Origin: Paenirhizobium daejeonense
Lineage (GTDB): Bacteria; Pseudomonadota; Alphaproteobacteria; Rhizobiales; Rhizobiaceae
Direction of reading: 5' to 3'
DNA length: 64,000 nucleotides
Assembly (NCBI RefSeq): GCF_014280875.1
Contig: NZ_JACLAL010000006.1
Location: 310,001 to 374,000, forward strand
Notes under the pieces: generated by a model
Database searches by the model: none
What the model saw: only the letters and a program-made list of their open reading frames with translations
Told to the model about the DNA's origin: nothing
Translations under genes and position numbers: made by a program
Part shown: positions 9,241 through 18,549 of the stretch, one piece after another
Numbering within the stretch: position 1 is the stretch's first letter
Layout: every line of letters starts with the position of its first letter

Positions 9241-9709
9241 CGCTGTCGCTCCCCAGTCCGGCGCGGTTCACGGCATCGCGCCGTTCGCTGACACGGTCGC
9301 GACCCGACACGCCGAGCAGGTCGGCGATGCGCCAGATCACATGGTCTTCCATCTCGCTCCTGTCGCCGTCCGCATAGACAATGTCCCAGAGAATACCGAC
9401 CAGCTGTTGGCGTTCGGCTTCGTTAAGGTGCCGTTTCAGGTCGGAGGTGAACCGGTAGTAGTCCACTGCCTCGCTCTCGGCTTTCTGGCCCGCATCAAGA
9501 AGTTCCTCAAGCTGCCCGCCCTCGAGGCCGTATTGTTCCCTGAGCAATTGCCGCAGCTTGTCCCGTTCGGCCTTGTGGACGAAGCCATCGGCCTCCATCA
9601 CCTGAAAGCACAGGGCGGCGACCGCGATCCTCGGATCGTCAGGAGCAAAGGCGTTCCTTTCCCCACCTTGAGTCAGGGTCTGGAAGAAGGATTGCAGGCG
9701 TTCCAGCAT
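9233..9709 (-). CDS. TerB-like (tellurite resistance B family) protein
   Basis: A 158-residue all-helical protein related to the TerB/DjlA-N-terminal domain. Two acidic repeats support this: VMEADGFVHKAERDKL (about residues 38-53) and IVYADGDRSEMEDHVIWRIADLLG (about 110-133), which resemble the metal-binding TerB motifs. A tellurite role is not implied by this family name. GGGAGAA precedes ATG 9709. It lies 12 bp after the hemY-like gene and overlaps the amidotransferase gene. Confidence 0.85.
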   Translation of the reverse strand: MLERLQSFFQTLTQGGERNAFAPDDPRIAVAALCFQVMEADGFVHKAERDKLRQLLREQYGLEGGQLEELLDAGQKAESEAVDYYRFTSDLKRHLNEAERQQLVGILWDIVYADGDRSEMEDHVIWRIADLLGVSGRDRVSERRDAVNRAGLGSDSDA

Positions 9710-9721
9710 GAGTTCTCCCTG

Positions 9722-11320
9722 TCAGAAAAGCCGGAGGCGGGTCTTGCTGTCGTCCGTTGCCCCCGCAGGATCGCGCACGCCGGGATCATCGGGCGGTCGG
9801 CCGAAGAACGGTTCGGGAACCGCCGTCGGAGCAGTCTCCTGCACCTTCGGCGTCTCCTGGGCGGGCTTGCGTACGGGCGCTGGCGCAGCGGCAGGCGTTG
9901 TGGTTTCGATGAACGGGTGCGTTTCGCGGTTTTCGGGGGCGGCTGGCGGCTGCGGCTTTGTCTGCAAGGGCGGCAGCGCACTCAGTGCCTGCTCGCCGCG
10001 GCTGATGGTGCCGTCCTCGATTGCGCCTTCGACCTGGTCGAAAGGCATTTTCCATTCGAAGGCATCCAGTTTGCCGGTGATGGGGGAAAGCGGCAGCCAC
10101 CTTTCCGAGACGTAGCCATCGGCCACCCAGGCCGGGTCGCGACCGGCTTTCAATGCCTCGCCCATCCAGTAGCGGATGCGGCCCTGATCGTTCGTTTCAG
10201 CTTCCTCGATGTCAGCAAAGAGCAGGTAGACGCGCTCGCTCGATTCCATGCGGGCGGCGGCTTCCGCCTTGCTGCGCGCCTTGGCGAAGTCCTGGGCGTC
10301 GAGAGCGGCCTCTGCGACGATCAGCAGGGACTCGATGTTGTTGGGACGCAAATGCTCCAGACGCTCCGCCTTCTTCAACCTGTCGACGGCGCTATCGCCG
10401 CTGCGCGCCCGGAGATAGGTGTGGGCGATATCCGGGTGGGGCGAAAGCTTCCAGACCTGTTCCAGCACGCTCGTGGCTTTTCGCAGGTTGTCTTCCCGAA
10501 GGTAGCCTTTGGCGGCGACGATGGCCGCCGGCACCAGATCCCTGGCAAGCTTCAAAGCCTGAACAGCATTGTCTCGGGCAACGGACGGATCGCTTTCCAG
10601 CCGGTCCTCGGCCTTTGCGGTCAGAAGAACAGCCTTCAGGCGGTCGGCTTCGGCGCGCTTCAGGACATGGGCGACGCGCTGCTGGTCGAGCAGGCGGATC
10701 GCATCGTCCCAGTGACCAGCGCGACAGCGGTGTTCCAATGTCGATTTTGCCGCCCAGGGAAGGTAGGGCGCACTTTCGGCGGCGGTTTCCGCATATTGGC
10801 GTGCAGCCTCGTGGGCGCCGAGGCGGGTCGCCTCGACATGAAGCCCCCGCAGGCCGAGTTCGCGGGTTTCCGGATCCTCCGACATCTGCTGGAACAGGCG
10901 GCGGGCCTCATCGAAACGTCCCTCGATCACGGCGGCTTGCGCATCGAGCACGAGGATCAACGGCTCCTGATCGGCACGCAGCAGGCCACGAGCGCGGGCG
11001 CTCATCTTGCGGGCGAGTGCTGCATTGCCCGCACCGGCAGCAATAAGACCGGTCGAGAGAGCCTGATAGCCCCGATCCCGGGTGCGGGCACGGAAGTAAC
11101 GGCGCACGGAATGCGGTGAAGTCCACACTGTCCGGGCGAACCACCAGACGAACATCACGAGCGCGACGATCGACACAAGAATGGCGGCGGCAACCATCAG
11201 GCTCATTTCGATCAGCTGGCCCTGCCAGATGATCGACAGCGAACCGGGACGTTCGGCAAGCCATGCGAAGCCGATACCGAGAAGAAGGACGAGGACGACG
11301 TAGGACAGGATTCTGAGCAT
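9722..11320 (-). CDS. hemY: HemY-like TPR membrane protein
   Basis: A 532-residue protein with two N-terminal membrane segments (about residues 2-22 and 38-65), then a HemY N-terminal-type region and helical TPR-like repeats (about 90-400), and a Pro/Ala-rich tail. Despite the name, this family is not the oxygen-dependent protoporphyrinogen oxidase of Gram-positives; it is a conserved partner of heme-biosynthesis gene clusters. It lies 11 bp after the mitofilin gene. GAGGAAA precedes ATG 11320. Confidence 0.88.
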   Translation of the reverse strand: MLRILSYVVLVLLLGIGFAWLAERPGSLSIIWQGQLIEMSLMVAAAILVSIVALVMFVWWFARTVWTSPHSVRRYFRARTRDRGYQALSTGLIAAGAGNAALARKMSARARGLLRADQEPLILVLDAQAAVIEGRFDEARRLFQQMSEDPETRELGLRGLHVEATRLGAHEAARQYAETAAESAPYLPWAAKSTLEHRCRAGHWDDAIRLLDQQRVAHVLKRAEADRLKAVLLTAKAEDRLESDPSVARDNAVQALKLARDLVPAAIVAAKGYLREDNLRKATSVLEQVWKLSPHPDIAHTYLRARSGDSAVDRLKKAERLEHLRPNNIESLLIVAEAALDAQDFAKARSKAEAAARMESSERVYLLFADIEEAETNDQGRIRYWMGEALKAGRDPAWVADGYVSERWLPLSPITGKLDAFEWKMPFDQVEGAIEDGTISRGEQALSALPPLQTKPQPPAAPENRETHPFIETTTPAAAPAPVRKPAQETPKVQETAPTAVPEPFFGRPPDDPGVRDPAGATDDSKTRLRLF

Positions 11321-11331
11321 CTATCGTTTCC

Positions 11332-12627
11332 TCAGCCCCGGGTGCCGTTGACGGCATTGGCCATGGCCGTGCCGATCAGCGCTTCCACGTCAATGCGGGT
11401 TTTCAGCAGATCATTGAAACCTGATGATGCCGCCTTTGCGGCGTCGGGCAGGGTATCCCATTCGAGTGAAGCACCCTTGAGGTCGCCATTCTGCAGCTTG
11501 TCCTCCATGCGGGCGATGATCGCCTCGGGCGTCGATCCCTCGACATTGCCGACAGGGCGAACCTTGACCACGGACAGGGCGCTGGAAAGAAGCCGCTGGC
11601 CGATGCCTTCGTTCGGATCCGGCTGGTGGATCGCGGCGAGTGCCGCATCTGCGGTCTGCGAGAAACGGCGAATGAGATCGGCGCGCGACTGAACGCCGGT
11701 CGCCGCATGCGGACGCAGGCCTTCCACTGCCGGATCATCCGGCGCAATGCTGGCGAGAGCATCGAGTTCCGCGAGATAGGGGCCACCCCGGTCGATCGCC
11801 GACTTCAGGGCCGTCACGGCGATGGCGCGGGCCATCTGCACATCGGTGCGCGGCTCCTCGATCTTCTTTTCGGCTTCTGCAAGGCGGCGCTCGCTGTCCG
11901 AGAGCGCCTGGCTGTTGCCGGCGACCGCATTGCGAAGGGTGGCGAGCGCTTCCTCGTTCTGGGCGAGTTTCAACCGGAGTTCCTCAACCGCACCTGGGTC
12001 GATGGCGGTTTCCTGTCGGCTTGCCACGGATGCCTCAAGGGCTGCCAGACGCTCCGCCAGAGCCGGATCGGTGGCCGCCGGTCCCGCTGCGGGCAGATTG
12101 GCGATCTGTGAACGGAGTACCTCAATCTCGGACGAAAGAGCCGATGTGTCAGCGTTGGAGCTTCCTGAGGGGGAAGCCGCCGGCAGGAAGCCGGCATATT
12201 GCATGCTGCCGGCGGCAAGCAACGCGATCAGGCCGCCTATAATGCCGGCTGCGACCAGAGACGAAGTCGCAGGAGCGGAGCGAGGTGTCGGAGCGGCGTA
12301 GGAGGGTGCGGTATCGGACGGTGGCGCTTCAGCGGAGGTCGCCTCGGAGGCGGTTCCCGTTTCGGCAAAGATGTCGCTGTTCGGCTTCCCTTCCACGGGC
12401 TCTGCCGGCGAAGGCTGTTCGGCAGTTGTTGCGGTTTCAGAGTCCTGAAGCGGTGCGTCGATCGGGCTGGTATCGGCCCGCGGCATCGAGGCATCCGCTG
12501 ATATCTCCGCGTTGCCCGCCTGCTGCGTGGCCTCGGCCTCCGCGGGCTTCGCTTCCTCTGCTGTCAGGTCGATCGTGACCGGATCTTGCGGCGACTTCGA
12601 TCGACGGGGCGGCTTTCCGGAAACCAT
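11332..12627 (-). CDS. Alphaproteobacterial mitofilin (Mic60-like) protein
   Basis: A 431-residue protein with a long Ala/Pro/Glu-rich cytoplasmic N-terminus (1-120), one membrane helix (about 122-145), a predicted coiled coil (about 160-270) and a C-terminal mitofilin-type domain (about 280-431). This is the bacterial relative of mitochondrial Mic60, which shapes crista membranes; in alphaproteobacteria it is typically encoded beside hemC/hemD/hemY-like genes, as here. AGAGG precedes ATG 12627. It probably projects into the periplasm. Confidence 0.85.
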   Translation of the reverse strand: MVSGKPPRRSKSPQDPVTIDLTAEEAKPAEAEATQQAGNAEISADASMPRADTSPIDAPLQDSETATTAEQPSPAEPVEGKPNSDIFAETGTASEATSAEAPPSDTAPSYAAPTPRSAPATSSLVAAGIIGGLIALLAAGSMQYAGFLPAASPSGSSNADTSALSSEIEVLRSQIANLPAAGPAATDPALAERLAALEASVASRQETAIDPGAVEELRLKLAQNEEALATLRNAVAGNSQALSDSERRLAEAEKKIEEPRTDVQMARAIAVTALKSAIDRGGPYLAELDALASIAPDDPAVEGLRPHAATGVQSRADLIRRFSQTADAALAAIHQPDPNEGIGQRLLSSALSVVKVRPVGNVEGSTPEAIIARMEDKLQNGDLKGASLEWDTLPDAAKAASSGFNDLLKTRIDVEALIGTAMANAVNGTRG

Positions 12628-12716
12628 GGCAACCTCTTCATTTCCCTGCGGTGCAGTAAAACTAGTCAGTGAAACAGAGGAAGGGAAGGCCGAAGATCAA
12701 AATTGGACCCTCTACC

Positions 12717-13445
12717 TTAGAGTAGCGCCAGCAGCGAAGCCTCCGTCGGAAGCCGGGCTACGCCGGCTTTCTGCTGCAATTGCGGGGGAATCGCGTTGCG
12801 GATTCTTTCGCTAAGGCAGAGGAATTTTACCTCTTCAAGCGTGTGCTTGCACGCTTTCGTGAAGGGCAGGGCGAAGAAGCGTCGCACGCTTTCGACGGAA
12901 TAGAAGAGAATGGCGTCGACAGGCGGCGCTGTCAGGCTGTCCTGCAATGCCTGTTCGGTGATGGATGTGTTTTCCATGCGGTAGCATTCGCAGATGCTTG
13001 CCGGGATGTGTCGTTCTTCTAGAGCCTCTTCAAGACCGAACGCGCGTGGCTTCCCGGCCAGATAAAGCAGCGGTCGCCCAGCGGAATTCCTGCCTTCGAG
13101 ATCTCGGGCGATGATTGCCGCCAGTGCGGCCCCATCGCCATCTCCCGCCACGACCTGCTGGAAACCCAGTCGCCTCGCGGCTTCAGCGCTTGCTGCGCCG
13201 ACCGCGAAGAACAGGTCTTCTCGATAGGGCGAAATGGCATCGGCTCCCAGTTCCTCCAACGTACGGATGGCTTCAGCGCTGGTGACGGCGATTGCCGCAT
13301 GGGGAAAGTCCAGCGCAGCTCTCGTCGCCGGAGTGTCGTGGACCGCCCTTGCGAGCGGGAGCACGACCGGGTCGTGCCCCATAAGGCGCAGTTTTTCGGC
13401 CGTGCGCGTGGCCGAAGGCTCCGGGCGCGTCACGAGAACGCGCAC
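12717..13445 (-). CDS. hemD: Uroporphyrinogen-III synthase
   Basis: A 242-residue HemD. It starts VRVLVTRPEPSATRTAEKL, the normal N-terminus, and has the weakly conserved two-lobed pattern including DAILFYSVESVRRF (related to the usual 'FTSPSAV' segment). It cyclises hydroxymethylbilane to uroporphyrinogen III. The GTG start at 13445 follows the hemC stop by 4 bp and has a GGAG site eight bases upstream; a longer frame upstream would run into hemC. The weak sequence conservation is usual for HemD. Confidence 0.9.
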   Translation of the reverse strand: MRVLVTRPEPSATRTAEKLRLMGHDPVVLPLARAVHDTPATRAALDFPHAAIAVTSAEAIRTLEELGADAISPYREDLFFAVGAASAEAARRLGFQQVVAGDGDGAALAAIIARDLEGRNSAGRPLLYLAGKPRAFGLEEALEERHIPASICECYRMENTSITEQALQDSLTAPPVDAILFYSVESVRRFFALPFTKACKHTLEEVKFLCLSERIRNAIPPQLQQKAGVARLPTEASLLALL

Positions 13446-13449
13446 GGTT

Positions 13450-14379
13450 TCAGCTCCAGCTTTCGAAGAAACCGGTGCCGGCTGTTGCCCGCACGGCTTC
13501 GCCGGCATTGCGTCCGATCCGTTCGGCGTCGGTAGCGCTGCCTTCGGATGAAATGTCGTGAAAGCGGCTGCCATCCGGCGTCAGGATCATGCCGTAGAAA
13601 CCGATCTTTCCTCCTTCCGAAATCGCGTGACCTGCGATCGGCGTGCGGCACGAACCGTCGAGTGCGCCGAGGAATGCCCGCTCGCAGGTCACGGCATTAT
13701 GCGTGGTGCGGTCGTTGATCGCCTCCAATAACGTATTTACCCTCTTGTCGCCGATGCGGCTCTCGATGCAGATTGCACCTTGGGCGGGGGCTGGCGGAAA
13801 GTCCCTGGGGTCGAGCAGTTCGGTCGGAACGTCCTGCTTTCCGAGACGCTTCAGCCCGGCAAAGGCAAGGAGCGTCGCATCCACATGCCCTTCGGCCAGC
13901 TTGCGCAGACGGGTATCGACAAGGCCGCGGAAGGTGATGACGTTGAGATCCGGGCGCAGGCGGCGGATCAGTGCCTGACGTCGCAGTGACGACGAACCGA
14001 CGGTCGCGCCTTCAGGAAGTTCGACAAGGCGCGGGGCGGCTGCGCCGACGAAGGCATCGCGTACGTCTTCCCGCGGCAGAAAGGCCGAGAGAAAGAGGCC
14101 GTCCGGCAGGACGGTCGGCATATCCTTCGAGGAATGGACTGCAAAATCGAGTTCGCCGGACGCAAGCTGCTCTTCCAGTTCGGCGGTGAAAAGGCCCTTG
14201 CCGCCGATTTCGGCGAGAGAACGATCGGTGATACGGTCGCCCTTGGTCGTCAGTGCGACGATCTCGAACATCTCTTCCGGCAGGCCATGGGCCGCCATCA
14301 GCCGGCTGCGGGTCTCATAGGCCTGGGCGAGCGCCAGCGGGCTGCCGCGCGTGCCGATGCGAAAAGGTTTTGTTTGCAT
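13450..14379 (-). CDS. hemC: Porphobilinogen deaminase (hydroxymethylbilane synthase)
   Basis: A 309-residue HemC. The dipyrromethane cofactor cysteine is C244 in [26 protein letters not shown] (79-89) and [17 protein letters not shown] (128-144) are the other hallmarks. It polymerises four porphobilinogen units into hydroxymethylbilane. ATG 14379 begins [20 protein letters not shown], the conserved start. It heads a minus-strand operon, hemC-hemD-mitofilin-hemY-terB-amidotransferase, and shares a 74-bp divergent promoter region with tsaD. Confidence 0.97.
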   Translation of the reverse strand: MQTKPFRIGTRGSPLALAQAYETRSRLMAAHGLPEEMFEIVALTTKGDRITDRSLAEIGGKGLFTAELEEQLASGELDFAVHSSKDMPTVLPDGLFLSAFLPREDVRDAFVGAAAPRLVELPEGATVGSSSLRRQALIRRLRPDLNVITFRGLVDTRLRKLAEGHVDATLLAFAGLKRLGKQDVPTELLDPRDFPPAPAQGAICIESRIGDKRVNTLLEAINDRTTHNAVTCERAFLGALDGSCRTPIAGHAISEGGKIGFYGMILTPDGSRFHDISSEGSATDAERIGRNAGEAVRATAGTGFFESWS

Positions 14380-14453
14380 CCGATCTGATCCGTTGTTACC
14401 GACAGTCCTCGTAGACCGGTTTCCGGGTGATCGCAATCAACGAACACAGGCAA

Positions 14454-15551
14454 ATGGCATCCAGACTTCGCATTCTCGGCATCGAGACGAGCTGTGACGA
14501 AACGGCCGCGGCCGTCGTCACGCGCCTTGAAGACGGCACCGGCATCATCGAAGGCGACGTGGTTTTGAGCCAGCTCGACGAGCACAGCGCCTATGGCGGC
14601 GTGGTTCCCGAGATCGCCGCGCGTGCTCACGTCGAGGCATTGGACAGCCTGATCGAGGAGGCGCTTCAGCGCGCCGGCGTCACGCTGAAGGAGATCGATG
14701 CCGTGGCTGCGACATCTGGTCCCGGGCTTATCGGCGGATTGATCGTCGGGCTGATGACCGGCAAGGCTATCGCGCGGGCGGCAGGCAAGCCGCTTTATGC
14801 GGTGAACCACCTCGAGGGCCACGCATTGACGGCGCGGCTGACCGACAGCCTCACCTTTCCCTATCTTATGCTGCTGGTTTCCGGCGGCCATACCCAGCTC
14901 GTTTTGATCCGTGGTATCGGGGATTACGAGCGCTGGGGCACGACGATCGACGACGCGTTGGGCGAGGCCTTCGACAAGACCGCTAAGCTGCTTGGCCTTG
15001 CTTACCCCGGTGGTCCTGCTGTGGAACGGGCGGCAGCGACAGGCAACCCGAAGCGTTTCAATTTTCCCCGGCCGCTCAGGGGCGAGGAGCGCCTCGACTT
15101 TTCCTTTTCCGGGCTGAAGACCGCGGTGCGGCAGGCGGCCGAAAGTATCGCTCCTGTCAGCGACCAGGATATTTCCGATATCTGCGCCTCCTTCCAGCGG
15201 GCCATTTCCCGCACGCTGGAAGACCGTATCGGGCGCGGCCTGAAACGCTTCCTTGCAGAGTTTCCCGACGTCGAGGGCGTTCCGGCTCTCGTGGTGGCCG
15301 GGGGCGTTGCCGCCAATCAGGAACTCAGGCGTACGCTACAGGCGCTTTGCGACGAAAACGGCTTCCGTTTCGTCGCGCCGCCAATGCAGCTTTGCACCGA
15401 TAATGCCGTGATGATCGCCTGGGCTGGGCTGGAGCGCATGGCGACCGGGGCCGCTCCTGATGATCTCGATGTACAGCCACGTTCGCGCTGGCCGCTCGAT
15501 TCCGAAGCCAAGGCCGTGATCGGCCACGGAAAGCGGGGAGCAAAGGCATGA
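14454..15551 (+). CDS. tsaD: tRNA threonylcarbamoyladenosine transferase subunit TsaD
   Basis: A 365-residue ASKHA-fold protein. The N-terminal [16 protein letters not shown] phosphate loop, the metal-binding HLEGH (H119 and H123) and the GGHTQL and GGVAANQ motifs are present. With TsaB, TsaC and TsaE it makes t6A37 on ANN-decoding tRNAs. ATG 14454 is preferred (AGG site, conserved start just after it) over GTG 14427. It overlaps gpsA in an ATGA arrangement, a common rhizobial order, and is divergent from hemC. Confidence 0.96.
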   Translation: MASRLRILGIETSCDETAAAVVTRLEDGTGIIEGDVVLSQLDEHSAYGGVVPEIAARAHVEALDSLIEEALQRAGVTLKEIDAVAATSGPGLIGGLIVGLMTGKAIARAAGKPLYAVNHLEGHALTARLTDSLTFPYLMLLVSGGHTQLVLIRGIGDYERWGTTIDDALGEAFDKTAKLLGLAYPGGPAVERAAATGNPKRFNFPRPLRGEERLDFSFSGLKTAVRQAAESIAPVSDQDISDICASFQRAISRTLEDRIGRGLKRFLAEFPDVEGVPALVVAGGVAANQELRRTLQALCDENGFRFVAPPMQLCTDNAVMIAWAGLERMATGAAPDDLDVQPRSRWPLDSEAKAVIGHGKRGAKA

Positions 15552-16537
15552 ACGTGCCGGAACGTATCGCCGTAATCGGCGCGGGTGCCTTCGGCACGGC
15601 GCTGGCTGCCGTTATCGCCATCGAAGGGCGGGCGCAGGTGACGCTCGTGGGACGCGAGGCGGCACTGATGGCGGATCTGGCGTCGAGCAGGGTTCACGAG
15701 GCAGCCCTTCCGGGCATCGCTCTGCCGGAAAGGCTCGCCTTTTCAGCCGATCTTTCGGTGATTTCGAAGGCGGGCATCGTGCTTTTCGCCATGCCGTCGC
15801 AGGCACAGGTGGAAGCCGCCCGGCAGTACGGGCCTTATCTTTCCGAAGATGCTGTGGTCGTTACCTGCGCCAAGGGGATCGACCGCAGTTCCGCGCGTCT
15901 GTTGACGGATGTGCTCGAGGAAGCCTTGCCGAACCATGCTATCGCCGTGCTTTCGGGGCCGGGTTTTGCGGCGGATATCGCCGGCGGCCTGCCGACGGCC
16001 ATGGCGGTTGCGGCGGGTGAACATGCGGTTGCGGAGCGGCTGGCGCGGGCGATTTCGGGCCGGACCTTCCGGCTCTATGCTTCCACCGACCGGACCGGCG
16101 TGCAGCTTGGCGGGGCACTTAAGAACGTGCTGGCGATTGCCTGCGGCATCGTCGAGGGCATGGGACTGGGCGATTCCGCGCGTGCGGCGCTGATCGCCCG
16201 CGGACTTGCTGAAATGTCGCGTTTCGTCGAGGCCATGGGCGGCAAGGCGGAAACCGTCAGCGGACTTTCCGGTCTCGGCGATCTTGTGCTGACCGCCACC
16301 AGTCACCAGTCGCGCAACCTGCGTTTCGGCATCTCGCTCGGGCGCGGGGAGCCGATCGATTTTTCTCGCGGCCAGCTTGTCGAAGGTGCCTTTGCGGCGG
16401 CCGTCGCGTCGCGTCTGGCAGAAGGTCTGGGAGTTCGCATGCCGATCACCGATGCGGTGGCGCAGGTCATCGACGGCAGCCTCGAAATTCCGACCGCCAT
16501 CGAACAGCTGATGTCGCGGCCGATCACCACCGAATGA
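15548..16537 (+). CDS. gpsA: Glycerol-3-phosphate dehydrogenase [NAD(P)+]
   Basis: A 329-residue GpsA. The dinucleotide-binding loop [10 protein letters not shown] is at residues 11-20, the CAKGI and SGPGFA segments mark the substrate site, and [14 protein letters not shown] carries the catalytic-lysine region. It reduces dihydroxyacetone phosphate to sn-glycerol-3-phosphate for phospholipid synthesis. Its ATG overlaps the tsaD stop (ATGA), indicating coupled translation. Confidence 0.96.
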   Translation: MNVPERIAVIGAGAFGTALAAVIAIEGRAQVTLVGREAALMADLASSRVHEAALPGIALPERLAFSADLSVISKAGIVLFAMPSQAQVEAARQYGPYLSEDAVVVTCAKGIDRSSARLLTDVLEEALPNHAIAVLSGPGFAADIAGGLPTAMAVAAGEHAVAERLARAISGRTFRLYASTDRTGVQLGGALKNVLAIACGIVEGMGLGDSARAALIARGLAEMSRFVEAMGGKAETVSGLSGLGDLVLTATSHQSRNLRFGISLGRGEPIDFSRGQLVEGAFAAAVASRLAEGLGVRMPITDAVAQVIDGSLEIPTAIEQLMSRPITTE

Positions 16538-16566
16538 CCAAAACCGATTGCAACAGGAGAAATGCG

Positions 16567-16860
16567 ATGCTTTTTGCCTTTATCTGCAAGGATAAGCCCG
16601 GCCACCTAAATGTGCGGATGGAGACCCGTCCGGCTCATCTCGAGCATCTGAACAAGCTCAATGCCGAGGGAACCCTGAAGATCGCCGGCCCCTTTCTAGA
16701 TGCCGAAGGCAAGCCGAATGGCAGTCTAGTGATCGTGGAAGCCGCAGATATCGATGCCGCCAAAGCTCTGGCCGATGCCGATCCCTATGCAAAGGCCGGT
16801 CTTTTCGAAAGCGTAGAGGTAAAGCCCTACAACTGGGTTTTCAACAATCCGGAGGCATGA
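16567..16860 (+). CDS. YciI family protein
   Basis: A 97-residue ferredoxin-like YciI protein: MLFAFICKDKPGH start, RPAHLEHL with the conserved histidine, GPFLD and ADPYAKAGLFE segments. Members are small enzymes or ligand binders with poorly known reactions. ATG 16567 has AGGAGA seven bases upstream. It follows gpsA by 29 bp and overlaps the EVE gene region, so it is part of the tsaD-gpsA operon. Confidence 0.88.
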   Translation: MLFAFICKDKPGHLNVRMETRPAHLEHLNKLNAEGTLKIAGPFLDAEGKPNGSLVIVEAADIDAAKALADADPYAKAGLFESVEVKPYNWVFNNPEA

Positions 16861-16865
16861 GCGGA

Positions 16866-17297
16866 ATGGCTTTCTGGCTCTACAAGTCGGAACCCTTCAA
16901 GTGGTCCTGGCAGATGCAGAAGGATGCGGGCGCGGCCGGCACCGAATGGACCGGCGTGCGAAACTATCTCGCGCGCAACAACATGCGGGCGATGAAGATC
17001 GGCGACAAGGGGTTCTTTTACCATTCGAACGAGGGGCTGGAGATCGTCGGGATCACCGAGGTCTGCGCGCTTTCCCATCCAGATTCGACGGCCGAGGGTG
17101 ATGCCCGCTGGGACTGTGTCGATATTCGCGCCGTAATTGACATGCCGAAGCCGGTTTCGCTGAAGGACGTCAAGGCAAGTGAAAAGCTTGCCAAAATGTC
17201 GCTCGTCACCTCGATGCGCCTTTCCGTCCAGCCGGTGACGGAGGAGGAGTATTTTGAGGTTTGCCGCATGGGCGGCCTTGAAAACCCGCCGGTTTGA
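16866..17297 (+). CDS. EVE domain protein
   Basis: A 143-residue EVE (PUA-like) domain: WLYKSEPFKWSW at the start, EWTGVRNYLARNNMRAMKIGDKGFFYHS and the late SLVTSMRLSVQPVT segment. EVE domains bind modified bases in nucleic acids; whether this one acts on DNA or RNA is open. ATG 16866 is favoured (GGAGG ten bases upstream, family-typical MAFWLYKSEP); ATG 16857 overlapping the YciI stop is an alternative. It lies in the tsaD operon. Confidence 0.88.
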   Translation: MAFWLYKSEPFKWSWQMQKDAGAAGTEWTGVRNYLARNNMRAMKIGDKGFFYHSNEGLEIVGITEVCALSHPDSTAEGDARWDCVDIRAVIDMPKPVSLKDVKASEKLAKMSLVTSMRLSVQPVTEEEYFEVCRMGGLENPPV

Positions 17298-17306
17298 GGT
17301 TCGTCC

Positions 17307-17951
17307 TTGGTTACCGATCCGGAGACCTTCATTCTCGCCAATACCAGCCTGATGGCTCCGCCACATGTGCCGGAGATCCGGCTTCGGCTGGCAAGTGAGG
17401 TGCACGATCTCTGGCTGAAAACCGAGGATGATCTCAAGGAAATCGGCCTGCCTCCGCCGTTCTGGGCATTCGCCTGGGCCGGAGGGCAGGGGCTTGCCCG
17501 CTACATACTGGACCATCCGGAGACGGTCGCTGGCAAGAGCGTAGTGGATTTCGCCAGTGGATCGGGTCTGGTAGCGATTGCCGCAGCGCTTGCGGGGGCA
17601 AAAAGCGTACTTGCGGTCGATATCGATCCCTGGGCAAGGACGGCGGTCAGGCTCAATGCCGAGGCCAACGGCGTAAGCGTCGATTTTTCAGGCGACGACT
17701 TCATCGGACAGTCGCTCGACATTGATCTGCTTCTTGCCGGCGACGTTTTCTACGACCGGGATTTTGCGGCCGCACTGGTCGAGTGGTTCACGCGCCTCTC
17801 GGCCGGTGGCGTCACGGTTCTGGTGGGCGACCCGGGGCGCAGCTACCGTCCGACCGAACGGCTGGAGCCGCTCGCCACCTATGAGGTGCCTGTTACGCGT
17901 GTGCTAGAGGACAGCGAGGTGAAGAAGACGACGGTGTGGAAGTTCCGCTGA
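17307..17951 (+). CDS. Class I SAM methyltransferase, ETF-beta lysine methyltransferase-like
   Basis: A 214-residue methyltransferase. VVDFASGSGLVAIAAA (about residues 74-89) is the SAM-binding motif I, VLAVDIDPWA is motif II, and LLLAGDVFYD (about 136-145) is the acidic post-motif II. PPPFWAFAWAGGQGLARYI before motif I is characteristic of the METTL20-type protein-lysine methyltransferases that modify the beta subunit of electron transfer flavoprotein. The start is TTG 17307, supported by GAGG seven bases upstream. It closes the tsaD operon. Confidence 0.8.
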   Translation: MVTDPETFILANTSLMAPPHVPEIRLRLASEVHDLWLKTEDDLKEIGLPPPFWAFAWAGGQGLARYILDHPETVAGKSVVDFASGSGLVAIAAALAGAKSVLAVDIDPWARTAVRLNAEANGVSVDFSGDDFIGQSLDIDLLLAGDVFYDRDFAAALVEWFTRLSAGGVTVLVGDPGRSYRPTERLEPLATYEVPVTRVLEDSEVKKTTVWKFR

Positions 17952-17966
17952 GGTCCTGTTAACGGG

Positions 17967-18341
17967 TCAGCGTGGACGGATGACGCATACGCCTGCTTCG
18001 AATGAGCATGCGCCATCGCCGGTTTCCGCATCGATTTCGATGATCTTTGCCTTTGGCGGCTGGTAGGTTGTGCGATTATTCACCGGCCATTTCTCGATCG
18101 CCATGTAGATGCCTGTGCCCTTAACGCGCACTGCGGTGAGGGAACCGGCGAAAGTGCCGAGACCCGGAACGACGGAAGGCAGGCCGTTGCCGCCGATGAC
18201 GGCGCCGCCGTTATGGTGAGAAGAGACGTGTCGGTTATGTTGGTAGGGGCGGTCGTTGCCTGCCTGGAGGGGCGCCGATACGAGAACTGCGCATGTCGCT
18301 GTCAGGACGAAAAGCCCTTTCAATCCAATAGCCAAGACCAT
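17967..18341 (-). CDS. Small secreted hypothetical protein
   Basis: A 124-residue protein with a signal peptide (about residues 1-27, ending SAPLQA). The mature part has a His/Asn-rich stretch (about 33-45), a glycine-rich segment and a C-terminal CSFEAGVC pair of cysteines likely to form a disulfide. I recognise no family. GAGGGG lies six bases before ATG 18341. It is convergent with the methyltransferase operon. A CtrA-type box 27 bp upstream of its start may control it. Confidence 0.7.
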   Translation of the reverse strand: MVLAIGLKGLFVLTATCAVLVSAPLQAGNDRPYQHNRHVSSHHNGGAVIGGNGLPSVVPGLGTFAGSLTAVRVKGTGIYMAIEKWPVNNRTTYQPPKAKIIEIDAETGDGACSFEAGVCVIRPR

Positions 18342-18368
18342 GGCCTACCCCTCGCAAACGTGACGCGA

Positions 18369-18384
18369 TTAACAAAAAGTTAAC
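18369..18384. promoter_or_regulatory. CtrA-type box (TTAA-N7-TTAAC)
   Basis: TTAA at 18369-18372, seven bases, TTAAC at 18380-18384 is a full match to the CtrA consensus. The site is nearly palindromic and can be read in both directions. It lies 27 bp upstream of the minus-strand secreted protein gene and 252 bp upstream of sdhC. Confidence 0.5.
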
Positions 18385-18502
18385 GCCACTTTGCCGGATT
18401 TTCGCCCCGAAGTCATCCCGCCACGGCGAATTTCTACGGCGCGAGTTAACCTGCAGGTAGGCATAAAGTTCTATCCATCCGAATCGATTAAATTGAAAAC
18501 GT

Positions 18503-18518
18503 CAAGCAATAGTGCTTG
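18503..18518. promoter_or_regulatory. Dyad-symmetric site upstream of sdhC
   Basis: CAAGCA, four bases, TGCTTG forms a perfect 6-bp inverted repeat in the sdhC upstream region, 119 bp before the start codon. It could be an operator; the regulator is unknown. Confidence 0.3.
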
Positions 18519-18549
18519 TCGCGCGACATTTCGGGGATTAAACGTCGCC

